Shown here: positions 21,728 through 31,653 of the stretch, piece by piece
How the letters are laid out: each line of letters opens with the position of its first letter
Position numbering within the stretch: position 1 is the stretch's first letter
Notes under the pieces: generated by a model
Told to the model about the DNA's origin: nothing
The model's input: the letters and a program-made list of their open reading frames with translations, nothing else
The model's database searches: none
Assembly (NCBI GenBank): GCA_029204225.1
Contig: MU832111.1
Coordinates: forward strand, 1 to 64,000
Length of the DNA stretch: 64,000 nt
Direction of reading: 5' to 3'
Source: Diphasiastrum complanatum
Taxonomy: Eukaryota; Streptophyta; Lycopodiopsida; Lycopodiales; Lycopodiaceae
Translations under genes and position numbers: made by a program

Positions 21728-22660
21728 AAAGATTCTTGTTCGTAAATCTTTCGTGTTCGCGAACCGTTCGTCTGCGTCTGCTTTGACTTTCGTGTTCGCG
21801 AACCGTTCGTCTTCGTTTCCTTTGACTTTCGTGTTCGCAAAACTTTTCGTGCTTCGTGTCTCCAGATTTTCGAGTTCGCGAATGTCTTCGTTGGGCTGAG
21901 GGCTGAAAGCTAGAAAGGCTTTGTAATTAGAAACATTTTGTTTCTTCAACTCCCTCTCAAAGCATGATAGCTTTACGATCTCGAGACTGATCCTTTGTCT
22001 CTCAAAGAGTCCTTTGCCCAGGGCTTTAGTGAAGATGTCAACAACCATGTCTCTCGTTCCGATGAAGGTGGTCTGCAGCATCTTCTTCTCAATTAGATCC
22101 CTGATCAAGTGGTACTTGATCACAATGTGCTTCGTTTTGGAATGGAACACGGGATCTTTCGTCAGGTGTATTGCAGAGGTGTTGTTCATCTGCAAGACCA
22201 GGGGCTCATTTCTTGTTTCACCCAATTCGTCTAGGAACTGCCTTAGCCAGATCATTTCGTTGGCCATCTTTGCTGCTGCAACATATTCTGCTTCGCAGGA
22301 TGACTGGGCTACAATGGTCTGCTTCTTGCTAACCCAGAGAACTGCTGCTCCGAATGTGATGTTGCATCCTCTCGAGATGCTTTTACAGTCATCCTTGAGA
22401 GATGCTCAGTTAGCGTCGTTGTAGGAAAGTATCCTGAAACCTGCACCACAACAATAACACAAGCCATAATCCCTCGTTAATTGAAGATATTGCAAAATTT
22501 GTTTTGCAATCTTACAATGTGTCGAGCCTGGATTCTTGCAGAATTGGCTCATCCTGAATACTGCATAAGCATTATCAGGACTTGTGTTGTCAGCAAGGTA
22601 CATCAATGATTCTATCAGCTTCCTGTAAGGTGTGAGCTGCATCTGTTCTCTCTCTTCCAA
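21641..22660 (-). pseudogene. RNase H portion of copia pol (truncated) with a repeat-bearing tail
   Basis: 22406-22660 reads as the end of reverse transcriptase/start of RNase H (YRKLIESLMYLADNT, then DYGLCYC). 21641-22267 reads as RNase H (MIWLRQFLDELGE, SAIHLTKDPVFHSKTKHI, DIFTKAL) in the same strand after a break near 22400. Beyond the usual pol end the frame continues into a tandem 13-residue repeat (RFANTKVKGNEDE / RFANTKVKADADE / RFANTK) encoded by 39-bp units at about 21740-21870. This repeat lies just before the 3' LTR and is probably non-coding DNA that happens to be open. Confidence 0.8.
21740..21870. repeat. 39-bp tandem repeat, about three units
   Basis: The plus strand repeats CTTTCGTGTTCGCGAACCGT with TCGTC...TTTGA spacers. 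Each unit carries TTCGCGAA, a perfect 8-bp palindrome. TTCG-rich motifs of the same style occur near the ends of the copia A LTRs (29190-29460, 55390-55650). Confidence 0.75.
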
Positions 22661-22766
22661 AGTTGCTTCTTGGAGTCTGTTACCTTGTTGATGGTTGTTT
22701 GTTTGAGTGCTTGGCCTCCTGGATCTGCTAGCTTCTTGGCTATGTCAGAATATGACAGGATGACCT

Positions 22767-22778
22767 GCTCTGATACCA
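22767..22778 (-). other. Primer-binding site of the deleted copia element
   Basis: The minus strand reads TGGTATCAGAGC one base after the LTR end CCTCATCA. This fixes the element's orientation and the 5' LTR boundary at 22780. Confidence 0.9.
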
Positions 22779-22779
22779 C

Positions 22780-23221
22780 TGATGAGGTTCATGAATCGCG
22801 ATTTGGATTTCACAGTCACGAAGCTTTCGCGAAGGAACCACGATCCTCTAGCGACTCGGATGGAGTTCAGATGCGATCGCTGGACACTACTAGCCGAATC
22901 ACTCCTAAAATCCTCCAGAATGTAGTCAGGCACTGCTGATCTACGTTTATAAAATTAATTTTCTATTCAACATAGTTTCAACCAAGGTGCAGAATTAATT
23001 AGAGTGGTTAAGCATCTACAACTAATCAGTGAATTACAAGAGTGGCAGATTAGCCATCCTTTAATGTATCTACTAATGTCATACCATCAGATCAGATATC
23101 TGTACTTTTGGGTACTTGTATGATCTTGCTGGTACTCTTTGGAGCGTGGAGGGCAGGAGAAGGTTTCGTTTCCATCGTTGGTTTCGTTTTGGTCGTTTGC
23201 CTTCTCTCGTACTAGACCGCA
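22780..23221 (-). repeat. 5' LTR (shortened) of the deleted copia element
   Basis: About 442 bp, matching the two outer parts of 20921-21727 at roughly 90% by eye but missing the central 370 bp. The missing segment ends at an AATTA motif on both sides, compatible with a small-homology deletion. Confidence 0.82.
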
Positions 23222-24438
23222 AAAGGGGAGGCACATAAACTAAGAATGGTTTCACTTTTTTTATTTCGTGGAAAGGGGGGGCGGGCGGGGTGCCCAAGGA
23301 GACCCTACATCTTGTAGAGACTACTACCCTCTTTGGCACCAGTGCAATGACAAACACATGTTTTGGAAAATTACTTTTGTTAAAAGTTTTAAGCATCTAA
23401 TAGTTTGGGCAAGATTTGAACATTGGATGCAATTGGTGATAGATTCATATGTTCTAAACTTTTTATTCACATTGAAGTCTTGTTAACATTTTATTCACGT
23501 GGAAGGGTAAACAAGCTAGGATGCTCATGCACATACTCGTGCACATTGTGTTATGATTTCGATCTTATTTAGTCTTATGATAAAATTACATAGTTTGGGT
23601 TCATGGCCTAGTAAAAAGGTTTGAAATTAATCTATTTTGCTTTGTCTTCATTATTTCTTTGCCATTCTTTTAACTACATTGTTCTATTGATTAGAAGAGG
23701 CCCAAATGCTCTAGCGGTACTTACAAGGGCCAATGAAAGCCTATTTAACCCTCACACATGAAACACGTGTCACCCCAAAAATCAATGCATTCACACACAT
23801 AAATGCTTTTCATCAATTAGGTTCTTCTCATGTGTGGGCAGCGGTCTCACACATACCCAACATCACACAAGCATGTACACACATATTTGGTCAATTTCTA
23901 GAAGTTTTTATATACATTGCTTTATTGGTCATTCTCGAAATTTGTTATGGAACTAAAGCCCTTGGTTTGCCATGTGGCAATGATTTGGCTATGGCCAATT
24001 TATCAAATTGCCTAGGGCATTATCTTTGATTTTTGGTCCACATATTTCCAAGCTACGAAGGTATGCATATGGCCCATAAGACTAAGGATGATAATGATAT
24101 GTGTTGCCCTGTGAATCCAAATGGGCACATGACGATATATCATTCAATAATTTGAATAATATGGACATGGCTAACATCCCTCTCATGGTGACAATGGTCA
24201 TGCAAATTCTACTTGGCCAGTGAGGTGGCACCTTAGGCTTGCTACATCCATAGATTCTTCTGAATCTACCTATCTTGCTTTTAAAATTCCACATAATAGC
24301 GAACAAATCCAACCTTAAACAATAACAATGTTGAATTTCAAACATATTAAACTTCACACTTACTTAGCAAGTCGGGTATTTCCTACCCACCTTGAACCCT
24401 ATATCCAAGCACATTCAAGCATCAAAGGATGAAGAAGA
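23222..24438. other. No gene recognised
   Basis: AT-rich sequence with short overlapping ORFs on both strands (23079-23396, 23268-23486, 23733-24029, 24082-24357) and a GC-rich run (GGGGGGGCGGGCGGGG) near 23273. No family signature was found. Confidence 0.45.
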
Positions 24439-25210
24439 TTAATGTGTACCGTGGAGATTGGTTCTTGTTATAATACTGCAGAGAATTTTATTGGAAGATT
24501 TTGCTTGTCCATTATCCCTTGGATAATAAGGAGTAGTAAACCGATGAATAACAAAAAATTCTTCCAATAGACACTTGATTGTCTCATTGACAAAATGTGT
24601 TTTGCGATCACTAACAATCTCAATAGGACAACCAAATCGAACAATAATGTTTTCATATAAAAACTTATCTGTGGTTTTTGCTTCGGCAACACGAACTGAT
24701 CTTGCTTCTACCCATTTGGTCATATAATTTGTCACTACGATAATACATCTCGTTTGAGTATCTCGTGCCACAGGATGAATAGGACCAACATAATCAAGTC
24801 CCCATTTTTCAAACATTACTTGTGCTAAATCTGGATGAAATGGCTCGTAATTCTATTTCATAGGACAACGTGCATGTTGACAAACATCACAAGGTTTAAT
24901 ATACTTTCAGTATCTTATGGAGTGTAGGCCACCAACATCTTGATTGTAAAAAATTTGAACAGTGATATAAGATGAAAAGTGCCCTCCTCCCATTCCATCA
25001 TGTGAAAACATAATTAGATTTGGCACTTCATGTGGCAAAACACATATTCAAAGAATATCATCAGCTCCTCAGCGATACAATTGGCTAGCAATCAATTGGT
25101 AAGGTCAATCTCCTTTTTTGAACTTTGGACAACGATTCATTAGGTTGGCCCATCGTTAGAGATTCAACAATATTTGTTGCCCATTTAGGTACTGCTTCAA
25201 AAATAATGCA
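24439..25210 (-). pseudogene. Decayed Ty3/gypsy integrase fragment (Tat/Athila-like)
   Basis: 24439-24816 encodes an integrase core (FEKWGLDYVGPIHP, TKWVEARSVR, FLYENIIVRFGCP, IVSDRKTHF, TPYYPRDNGQ). The minus-strand sequence just upstream carries the CDVCQHARCP zinc motif, interrupted by a stop at about 24852, and before it scattered homology to the RNase H-integrase linker (EVDDELPDAALF near 25230). The second catalytic motif reads SDRKTHF where the family has a Gly after Asp-x; the third catalytic Glu is replaced (NGQAKSSN). It cannot be functional. Confidence 0.85.
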
Positions 25211-25263
25211 GCATCTGGAAGTTCATCATCAACCTCAATATTGATTGGTGTTGTTTGTATTCT

Positions 25264-25680
25264 TTACAATTTGCACACATCCACATGAAAATGCTGAAAC
25301 ATGAGATAGAACAAGTAAAGTAGACTTAAACAACACTTCTTTGCTGCTCCTTTGGCCTTACTTGAGTCTTCAATAAGCTTCAAAAATAGATCCATAACAT
25401 CTTTGCTAATTACCTCTCCTTTGATGCTCTTGACTAGCTCCAAATTACCATCTCTCCTTTCATGTTGTTGAAGCCCTTTGAGATCAACCTCTTGATCTTC
25501 AACTTGACCAACAAAGTCATTCAACAAATTTTGTTTTCCAGATCCATTACTTGATTTTACAGCAAGATAACGTCCATCCACTTGCATAGCTCCATCTATA
25601 CAAGAAAAAGATGTTTTACTCTTCATAAGAGCTTGATACTCAAGATACATTATTTGGATCCACTTATTTCCTTGCTTCAT
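25264..25680 (-). pseudogene. Open frame fused to copia integrase tail; mostly unrecognised
   Basis: 138 codons. The first 20 residues (NKWIQIMYLEYQALMKSKT) fit the copia segment just before reverse transcriptase. The rest is hydrophilic, Lys/Asp/Glu-rich (VEDQEVDLKG, ISKDVMDLFLKLIED) and ends near the start of the gypsy fragment. I do not recognise this part. It replaces the reverse transcriptase expected here, so it marks a rearrangement junction, or captured sequence, between copia B and the gypsy remnant. Confidence 0.45.
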
Positions 25681-27737
25681 CTACACTTGTAGGTTCATCA
25701 AAAGAGGTTAGGAAGACATCATAATTTTCAGAAACTACTTGCTTACCCTTTTCATCATATGTGAGCCTTGAAGGTACTTGTCTTTCCCTTGATGTTCTCC
25801 TTGGCTTTTGACTTGATGAAGGTCCATCATCATCACCATCTAAAGTAGGATCCTTTACATCAACATCAAGAATGTTAGATCCATCCACACCTTTATCAAT
25901 CATGCTTGAAGACACTTTTGGAATGTTCCTCTCATCAAAGATGACATCTCTACCAACAATCACTTTGTTAGTAGAAGGAATGTAAACCTTGTAGGATTTA
26001 CTCATCTCATTATATCCAACAAAAATATCTCTCCTTGAAGATGGATCCTCCTTGTCCTATCATCAAGAGTAACGTTGAAATAGCATGTGCATCCAAAAGT
26101 TCTTACAAAATTGAGACTCGGCCTCCTCTTGAATAGCATCTCAAAATATGTCCTTCCATACAAAATAGAACTCAGCCACCTATTGCACAAGAAATTGGCA
26201 CACAACAAAGCTTGATCCCAAAATGGTTTATCAAGATTAGCACTTAACCTCATGGCTTTAGCACTTTCATATAAAGTCCTATTCTTCCTTTTAGCCACTC
26301 CATTTTGTTGTGGGGTCCATGATGTTGTATACTCCCTCCTGATCCCATGCTCATCACAAAAAGCCTTGAACTTGGTAGATATGTACTCACCACCATTGTC
26401 ACTCTTTAAGCACTTGATCTTTGTAAAAAATTGGTTCTCCCTTGCATTCTTGAACTTGATAAAGACATCATACACTTCATCTTTGCTCTTTAGTAGACAG
26501 ATCCAGGTGTCCCATCCTTTTATGCCAACTTCTTAAATAGTTATTTGCTCTCTTGCAAGACATCCAACTTGGTTAGCAATAACACAAGCATCTAGTTTGA
26601 ACAACTTCCCTTGAATTTTTCCTTTTTCCAATCAAGACATCCTTCCTTTTGATCATACAAGCATCTCCATCAAACTCAACCTTGAGGCTTTTAGTTAGCA
26701 TTTGACTCCCACTAAGCAAATTCTTGGTAATAGATGGAATAAACAAGACATCCTCCAAATGAACATTCCTATATGTAGAGAGAGAAATAGGAATTGTGCC
26801 AATCCCTTTGATTGCACACTCACCATCATTGGCCATGTAGATCACCCTCTTGTCATCTCCATGTGCCAACAAAGAAGTGAAGTACTCTTTGTGAAAAGTC
26901 ATGTGTGAACTTGCTGCACTATCAATTCACCAACGATCTAGATCTCCATCATTAGCAAGCATACATGAAGACATCACAAAAGCATCATCATTTGCATCTT
27001 TAACATCCAAACCATCCTCATCAAGAGTAAGATTATCTTTCTTGTTTCCTTGATCTCTCTTCTTCTTGTAGAAACCACTTGCAAAGTGTTCTTTGATGCC
27101 ACAATAGAAGCACTTGAGCTTTGATCTATCCTACTTTTTGCCACTTGAAGAAGCATCCACTTGGTCTTACCCTTTAGACAACTTACTTTTGATTGTCCCC
27201 TTGAATTTGCCCTTTGTGAACATAGCCTCCTCTTGAAGTGTCGATGTAGATCCACTTCTTGCTTGAAGCCTATATTCCTCATTGATCAAGATCTCTTGAA
27301 GATCCATCAAACTTGGCAGTCTTTTAAATAGCAATACCTTGAACAATTTTAGCATGAGCATACAACAATCCATTAAGAATAACTTTAACAAGCTCTCCTT
27401 CCTTAATGTTTTCATCAATGCAAGCCAACTCATCATTCAATGCTTTCATCCTCAACACAAAAGTACTTGGACTTTCTTCATTATTTTGCAAACAAGAAAA
27501 GATTTGCCTTCTTAGAGTCAGCACTCTAGAAGTAGACTTGGATTCATAAAGCTTCTTCATTGAATTCCAAGCATCCTTAGATGAAGTACACTTACCAACT
27601 TCCTTGAGAAGCTCATTGGTAACATTCATCTTGATCATGTGTCGAGCCCTTTTGGCCCTCTTATCATACCTCATTTGATCTTGTTGTGTTGCTGGTCTCT
27701 CCTCCAAACCTACAACAATATCCAAGACATCATTCAT
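25664..27737 (-). pseudogene. Copia B: decayed gag, protease and integrase frames
   Basis: Minus-strand pieces in correct order. Gag at 27324-27737 (KRARHMIKMNVTNELL, AWNSMKKLYESKS, LTLRRQIFS). A knuckle region with breaks near 27060-27300. Protease at about 26573-26980 (MTFHKEYF, GIGTIPISL, LLSGSQML). Integrase core at 26002-26475 (KCLKSDNGGEY, TTSWTPQQNGVAKRKNRT). Integrase C-terminus at 25664-26005 (GRDVIFDE). Several frame changes and stops separate them. The same family is present in plus orientation at 55683-56820. Confidence 0.88.
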
Positions 27738-28125
27738 TTCAAGCTAAGATTGAAACACACTCAAATGAAATCTAGCAACCTCACTATCTAGAGATCAAAT
27801 CAAAATTAGGGTTTTGAAAAAATCACAAAAAATTGACTATTCCAAATCTACATGCAAATGCTAAAAATTTGATATGCAATCTATTAGCCACCACTTAGGC
27901 TGATCCAATGATTCAAAAATCGGCCAAATCCAATATGTGAAATCAAAAATCGAAATTGATCAAGTTTGTGAATCTATATAGGTTTTTGATCTACAAAAAA
28001 TCCAATCTACAAAAGCAAAAAAACTCGATTTTGGCATAGAATCCTCTGTAGCATGCACTAGCCTTGATATCTTCACCAAATCATTGATAGATATGATTTT
28101 CTCCATCATAAACTGAAATACAACA

Positions 28126-28137
28126 GCTCTGATACCA
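28126..28137 (-). other. Primer-binding site of copia B
   Basis: The minus strand reads TGGTATCAGAGC directly after the LTR end ATCCTTCACA. It fixes the orientation and one LTR edge of copia B. Confidence 0.9.
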
Positions 28138-28598
28138 TGTGAAGGATTTCAAATCATTCATAATCCAATCCATCTCCCTGGTCTTTGGTTACAAAAAAAA
28201 ATACTCTACCAATCTCACCAATGTAGAAAAATCAACATCTACACACAAGATGAGATGCAAACTCTAATAGAACTTGATCAAACCTAAATCAAATAATAAA
28301 GTATTCTTGCTGGTCGTACAAAACCAGAAAGCTACTATATTTCACACATGTGGATTCAGTAATAACAAATATGGATCATTCTACACATAGAATTGCATGC
28401 AATCACAAGTATAATGCACCAATGGATAGTAGAATTGCAGTGCACCAATGGATAGTAGAACCCAAGAGAACCATGTATAAGCATAAAATGAGATAGAGAT
28501 GAGAGAAGATGTGTCTCTCCATGAGTTTCCTCCTTTTATAGCAGTTTCAAATCCTATTTAGCCACTTAGTTTTCCCTCCAAAATGCTAGCACCCACCA
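28138..28598 (-). repeat. 5' LTR of copia B
   Basis: The inner edge is certain (ends CCTTCACA before the primer site). The minus strand has a TATA box CTATAAAAGG at about 28532-28541. The outer edge is placed at a TGGTGGGTGC start at 28598 but could be elsewhere; no second LTR is available in the window for comparison apart from the last 11 bp seen at 55683-55693. Confidence 0.6.
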
Positions 28599-28827
28599 TA
28601 GGTTTGTTAGGATTGTCTCCATAAACTTTGCGAATGATTTAAGTTTTGTAACTATATTTTTATAGTAATATTGTAACAATAAGAGATGTTTAATCGTTTG
28701 TAGCATAATTGAATGAGATATTGAGTAATCAACACACAACAATGTTATGTCACCAATTTCATATAGCAATACAAATGCTTCACAAAAAAGCAAATATTTA
28801 TCACTTGCGTATTCAGTTATTGAGAGA

Positions 28828-29522
28828 AATCAAGAACAAGTGTGTGTAAATATAGCATCAGAAGCTTATCAGAGATAGACGAAGTAAATGCCTTGCATGA
28901 TTGATTCTCTATTGTCAATAATAGGTTCATTCCTTTTACAAATTGTATTAGCTTTGTAGAGCATGCAGTTTCATCCGCTATTGTCTTGTGATCTACCGCA
29001 TTATTGGCATGTATATTTTGCTATACTTAATCTGATAACATCTCTTTGTTCTACGTTTAGATTTGTGTCAATATTGCTATGCTTATTCTTCATTTTGTCT
29101 GACTTTCTTGTTGCTCAATCTGGTAATCTGTTCTTAACAAGTTATTATTAGTTTGGTTGTCGATGACTAATATTTAGTCTTGCCTTTCGCGAATCATTCG
29201 CGACTGATTATCAGTCTAGCTCTTCGCAAATCATTTGCGACTAATTGTCTAGTTGTTCACGACAAATTATTCTTCTGGTGTTTTATTAATGTTTGGCTAT
29301 GTAATTAGAATGACCCTGATTTCTATCACTAACATTCTGTTCATTTCTTACAGGCATAGTCATGCTTAGGGAAAGAGTAATATAGCTCATTCCGCTGTGC
29401 ACGAACACTTTCTGTTCGAGTTCGTTTCTTGTTCGAGTTTCATGTTCGCTTCTTTTTTGTGTTCATTTTCTTTTAGAGCTATTTTTTGTTTCTCACACAC
29501 GACACACCCTCTTTCTCTAACA
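28828..29522 (+). repeat. Copia A 5' LTR (left-truncated)
   Basis: It ends CTCTAACA just before the primer-binding site and matches the LTR at 54607-55682 over most of its length (for example the CCGCTATTGT and CTTCATTTTGTCTGA blocks). Its first part (CAAGAACAAGTGTG onward to about 28940) matches the inverted LTR piece at 58155-58275. The first 300 or so bases of the LTR are missing at the left, where copia B sequence begins. Confidence 0.8.
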
Positions 29523-29534
29523 TGGTATCAGAGC
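29523..29534 (+). other. Primer-binding site of copia A
   Basis: TGGTATCAGAGC directly follows the LTR end CTCTAACA. Confidence 0.92.
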
Positions 29535-29676
29535 TATTTTCGTAGCCTGATAAGCTTCCACAGTATAAGACTCTACTAGTTGATAGTATAATTATCTTCT
29601 TGTTTTGTGATTTTGTACTAGATTTTCATACTTAGGTCACTGATAGTTTTTCCTATCACTTAGACTAATCTTCTAC

Positions 29677-30264
29677 ATGGATTCCCAAGGGAAAGCCACT
29701 CCCATCATGGACAAGTTTAATGGAGCCAATTACCATCTGTGGAAATTTAAGATAAAAACTGTACTAATGGCTAAAGAATTGTATGACATTGTTACAGGTG
29801 CAGAAGGGAAACCCGAAGCAGATGATGCAACAATCGCCAGATGGAAGCTGAAGGATGGAAAGGCTTTCGTGTTGATCATCCTTAACATAACGAATACCCA
29901 AATCGGCCATGTATCCAAGGCTCAGACATTGAAAGAAGTCTGGGACATTTTGAGCACACTATACAAAGTGCAAGATATACCGTCCAAGCTACATCTCAGG
30001 AAGAAATTTTACTCCCTCAAGATGGCGAATGGTGATTCCTTGCAGAATTACATTAATCAATTCAAGAACCTGCTAAGGCAAATGGCCGCTGTCGGATTTG
30101 TCATAGACGATCAAGATGCAGTGATGCAACTACTTACAAGCTTGCCAAGCTTATATGACAGCTGGGTAATTCACGACACATCCAGAATTGACCCTTTCGA
30201 GAGTCAATACTATGTTGTTGTAGGAAGACACGCAGAGGAACGAAACCTCAAGTTCCTCAGCTAA
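29677..30264 (+). pseudogene. Copia A gag
   Basis: 195 codons of typical copia gag (UBN2-type): MDKFNGANYHLWKFKIKTVL, TLKEVWDILSTLY, LHLRKKFYSLKM, LLTSLPSLYDSW. The frame stops at 30264, and the continuation to a zinc-knuckle remnant (LFCICGQ near 30395) is in another frame. The element then jumps to the integrase tail, so protease and the integrase core are deleted here. Confidence 0.9.
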
Positions 30265-30419
30265 TTCTCACGCTTTATACACCAACAAGAGCACGACTAA
30301 GCAGAAGAAGAAGAAAGGCCCAAAGCAATCAAAGCCAGACCAGAATCAGCACAACACAAAGAACAGTCGAATCCGCAGACGAAGAAGAAGCTGTTTTGCA
30401 TATGTGGACAAGCTCTAAG

Positions 30420-30948
30420 CCTTTTGTGAAGAACCTAAGGGTGTTTGTGTGCATTTCCTACGCGCAAATCCCAAAAGACATGAGGAAGAAATTGGACTTC
30501 CAAGGTCTCAAGACCATCCTGATTGGATATACTTCATCTGATAATACATACAAGTTGTATGATCCTAATACCTAGCAAATCTTGTATAGCCGAGATACAG
30601 TCTTTATCGAGGATCAATTCATCGACATCAAAGGCAAGGATATTGCTCCAGGAGAAACTTCATCACCTACCATTGACATGACTGTCCGAGCTTTTAGCTC
30701 AAGCATGTCTATTGTCGACCCACTTCATGACAGCGAATCAGACGAAGATGTTGCTGCTACCCAGCAACAAGTCCCAGGAGTGGTTCATTAGTCGAATCCT
30801 CCCAGAAGATCAAGCCGAGTGTGCACACAGCCCACAAGGTATACTCCTAAGTCTGCATGTCTCTTGATACATGAACTGACGACAGTCGAAGAGGCACTCA
30901 GCCAACCAGACTCTGATCTCTGGAGAGAAGCTATCGACAGAGAGTATT
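30420..30948 (+). pseudogene. Copia A integrase C-terminus to start of reverse transcriptase
   Basis: It reads KNLRVFVC, PKDMRKKLDFQGLKTILIGY, KLYDPNT, ILYSRDTVFIED, then an acidic linker and LSQPDSDLWREAIDREY, the segment directly before the copia reverse transcriptase. One stop (TAG near 30573) and another at 30789 break it. The frame is cut after REY by the gypsy C insertion; the next codons are found on the minus strand from 60081 downward (SSLIKNQTWSLVEAP). Confidence 0.88.
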
Positions 30949-31653
30949 TGTCAGACTCCAAATCTGAAACTTCACTTAAAACCTGGCCTATCCCGTGCAC
31001 AACAATCAGCAATGTCAATCCTTGTTGAAAGTTCCCTGCATGTACAAACATCAAAGCACACGAAACATGGTGGAGCTAGTTGCCTTGTCTCCTCCCAACC
31101 TTTGCTGCATAGATTATGATCATGAACACCTCTCCCTAGGCTCACTTATGCACAATCCTCAAGCACCCCTTAACCCTGACCTTTCCTAACGTCGACACAT
31201 GGCCAATTCCATGCACAGTCGACACTTGCCACTTGGCAGTACCTTGACACATAGGCGAGTAGGCTGACATGTGTCACTCATACACTGGACCAAGTGTCCC
31301 TGTGAGCATGTGGCACGTGTCATGTTTGACCAGTCAACCCTGACATGTGTCACTCATTCACTGAACCAAGTGTCCCAGTGAGCATATGACAAGTGTCCCA
31401 CTGACTAGTCAACTCTCCTACTTTTAAGGAGGTCAATCCAGCCACTCCTAATGAATGACCCAGTACCCTATGCCAAAGCTAAGCACGACTCTCTGAGGTC
31501 CAGTGCCAACTGATTACAGTTTATTTACAATTTACTTACAAAAGGTCACCACAGGCCAATGACTTAGCCATTGCAGTAATTATAATAACTACAAAACGTA
31601 CATGTGTCTCTGAAAACTGTAAATAATCGGAACATGGAGTAAAGGCTCTAACA
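30949..31653 (-). repeat. Complete 3' LTR of gypsy C
   Basis: 705 bp; the minus strand begins TGTTAGAGCC and ends GTCTGACA. It holds an internal 76-bp tandem duplication (31264-31339 and 31340-31413 with ACATGTGTCACTCA and CCAAGTGTCCC in both), present in the other copy too. It is the reference that shows how 34320-34423 and 60087-60681 fit together. Confidence 0.92.

Larger units (their letters stand above)
20921..23221 (-). mobile_element. Internally deleted Ty1/copia element
   Basis: Minus-oriented. The 5' LTR (22780-23221) is followed by a primer-binding site (22767-22778), a short gag-like start, then directly by the RNase H end of pol (22660 to about 21900) and the 3' LTR (20921 to about 21727). 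Nearly all of gag, protease, integrase and reverse transcriptase is missing. The two LTRs share both ends but the 5' copy lacks about 370 bp present at 21130-21495. No clear target duplication was found. Confidence 0.85.

Noticed and set aside
21022-21870. CRISPR-like or phage-type repeat array from the regularly spaced 39-bp units
   Set aside because: There are only about three direct tandem units without spacers, in eukaryotic retroelement DNA.
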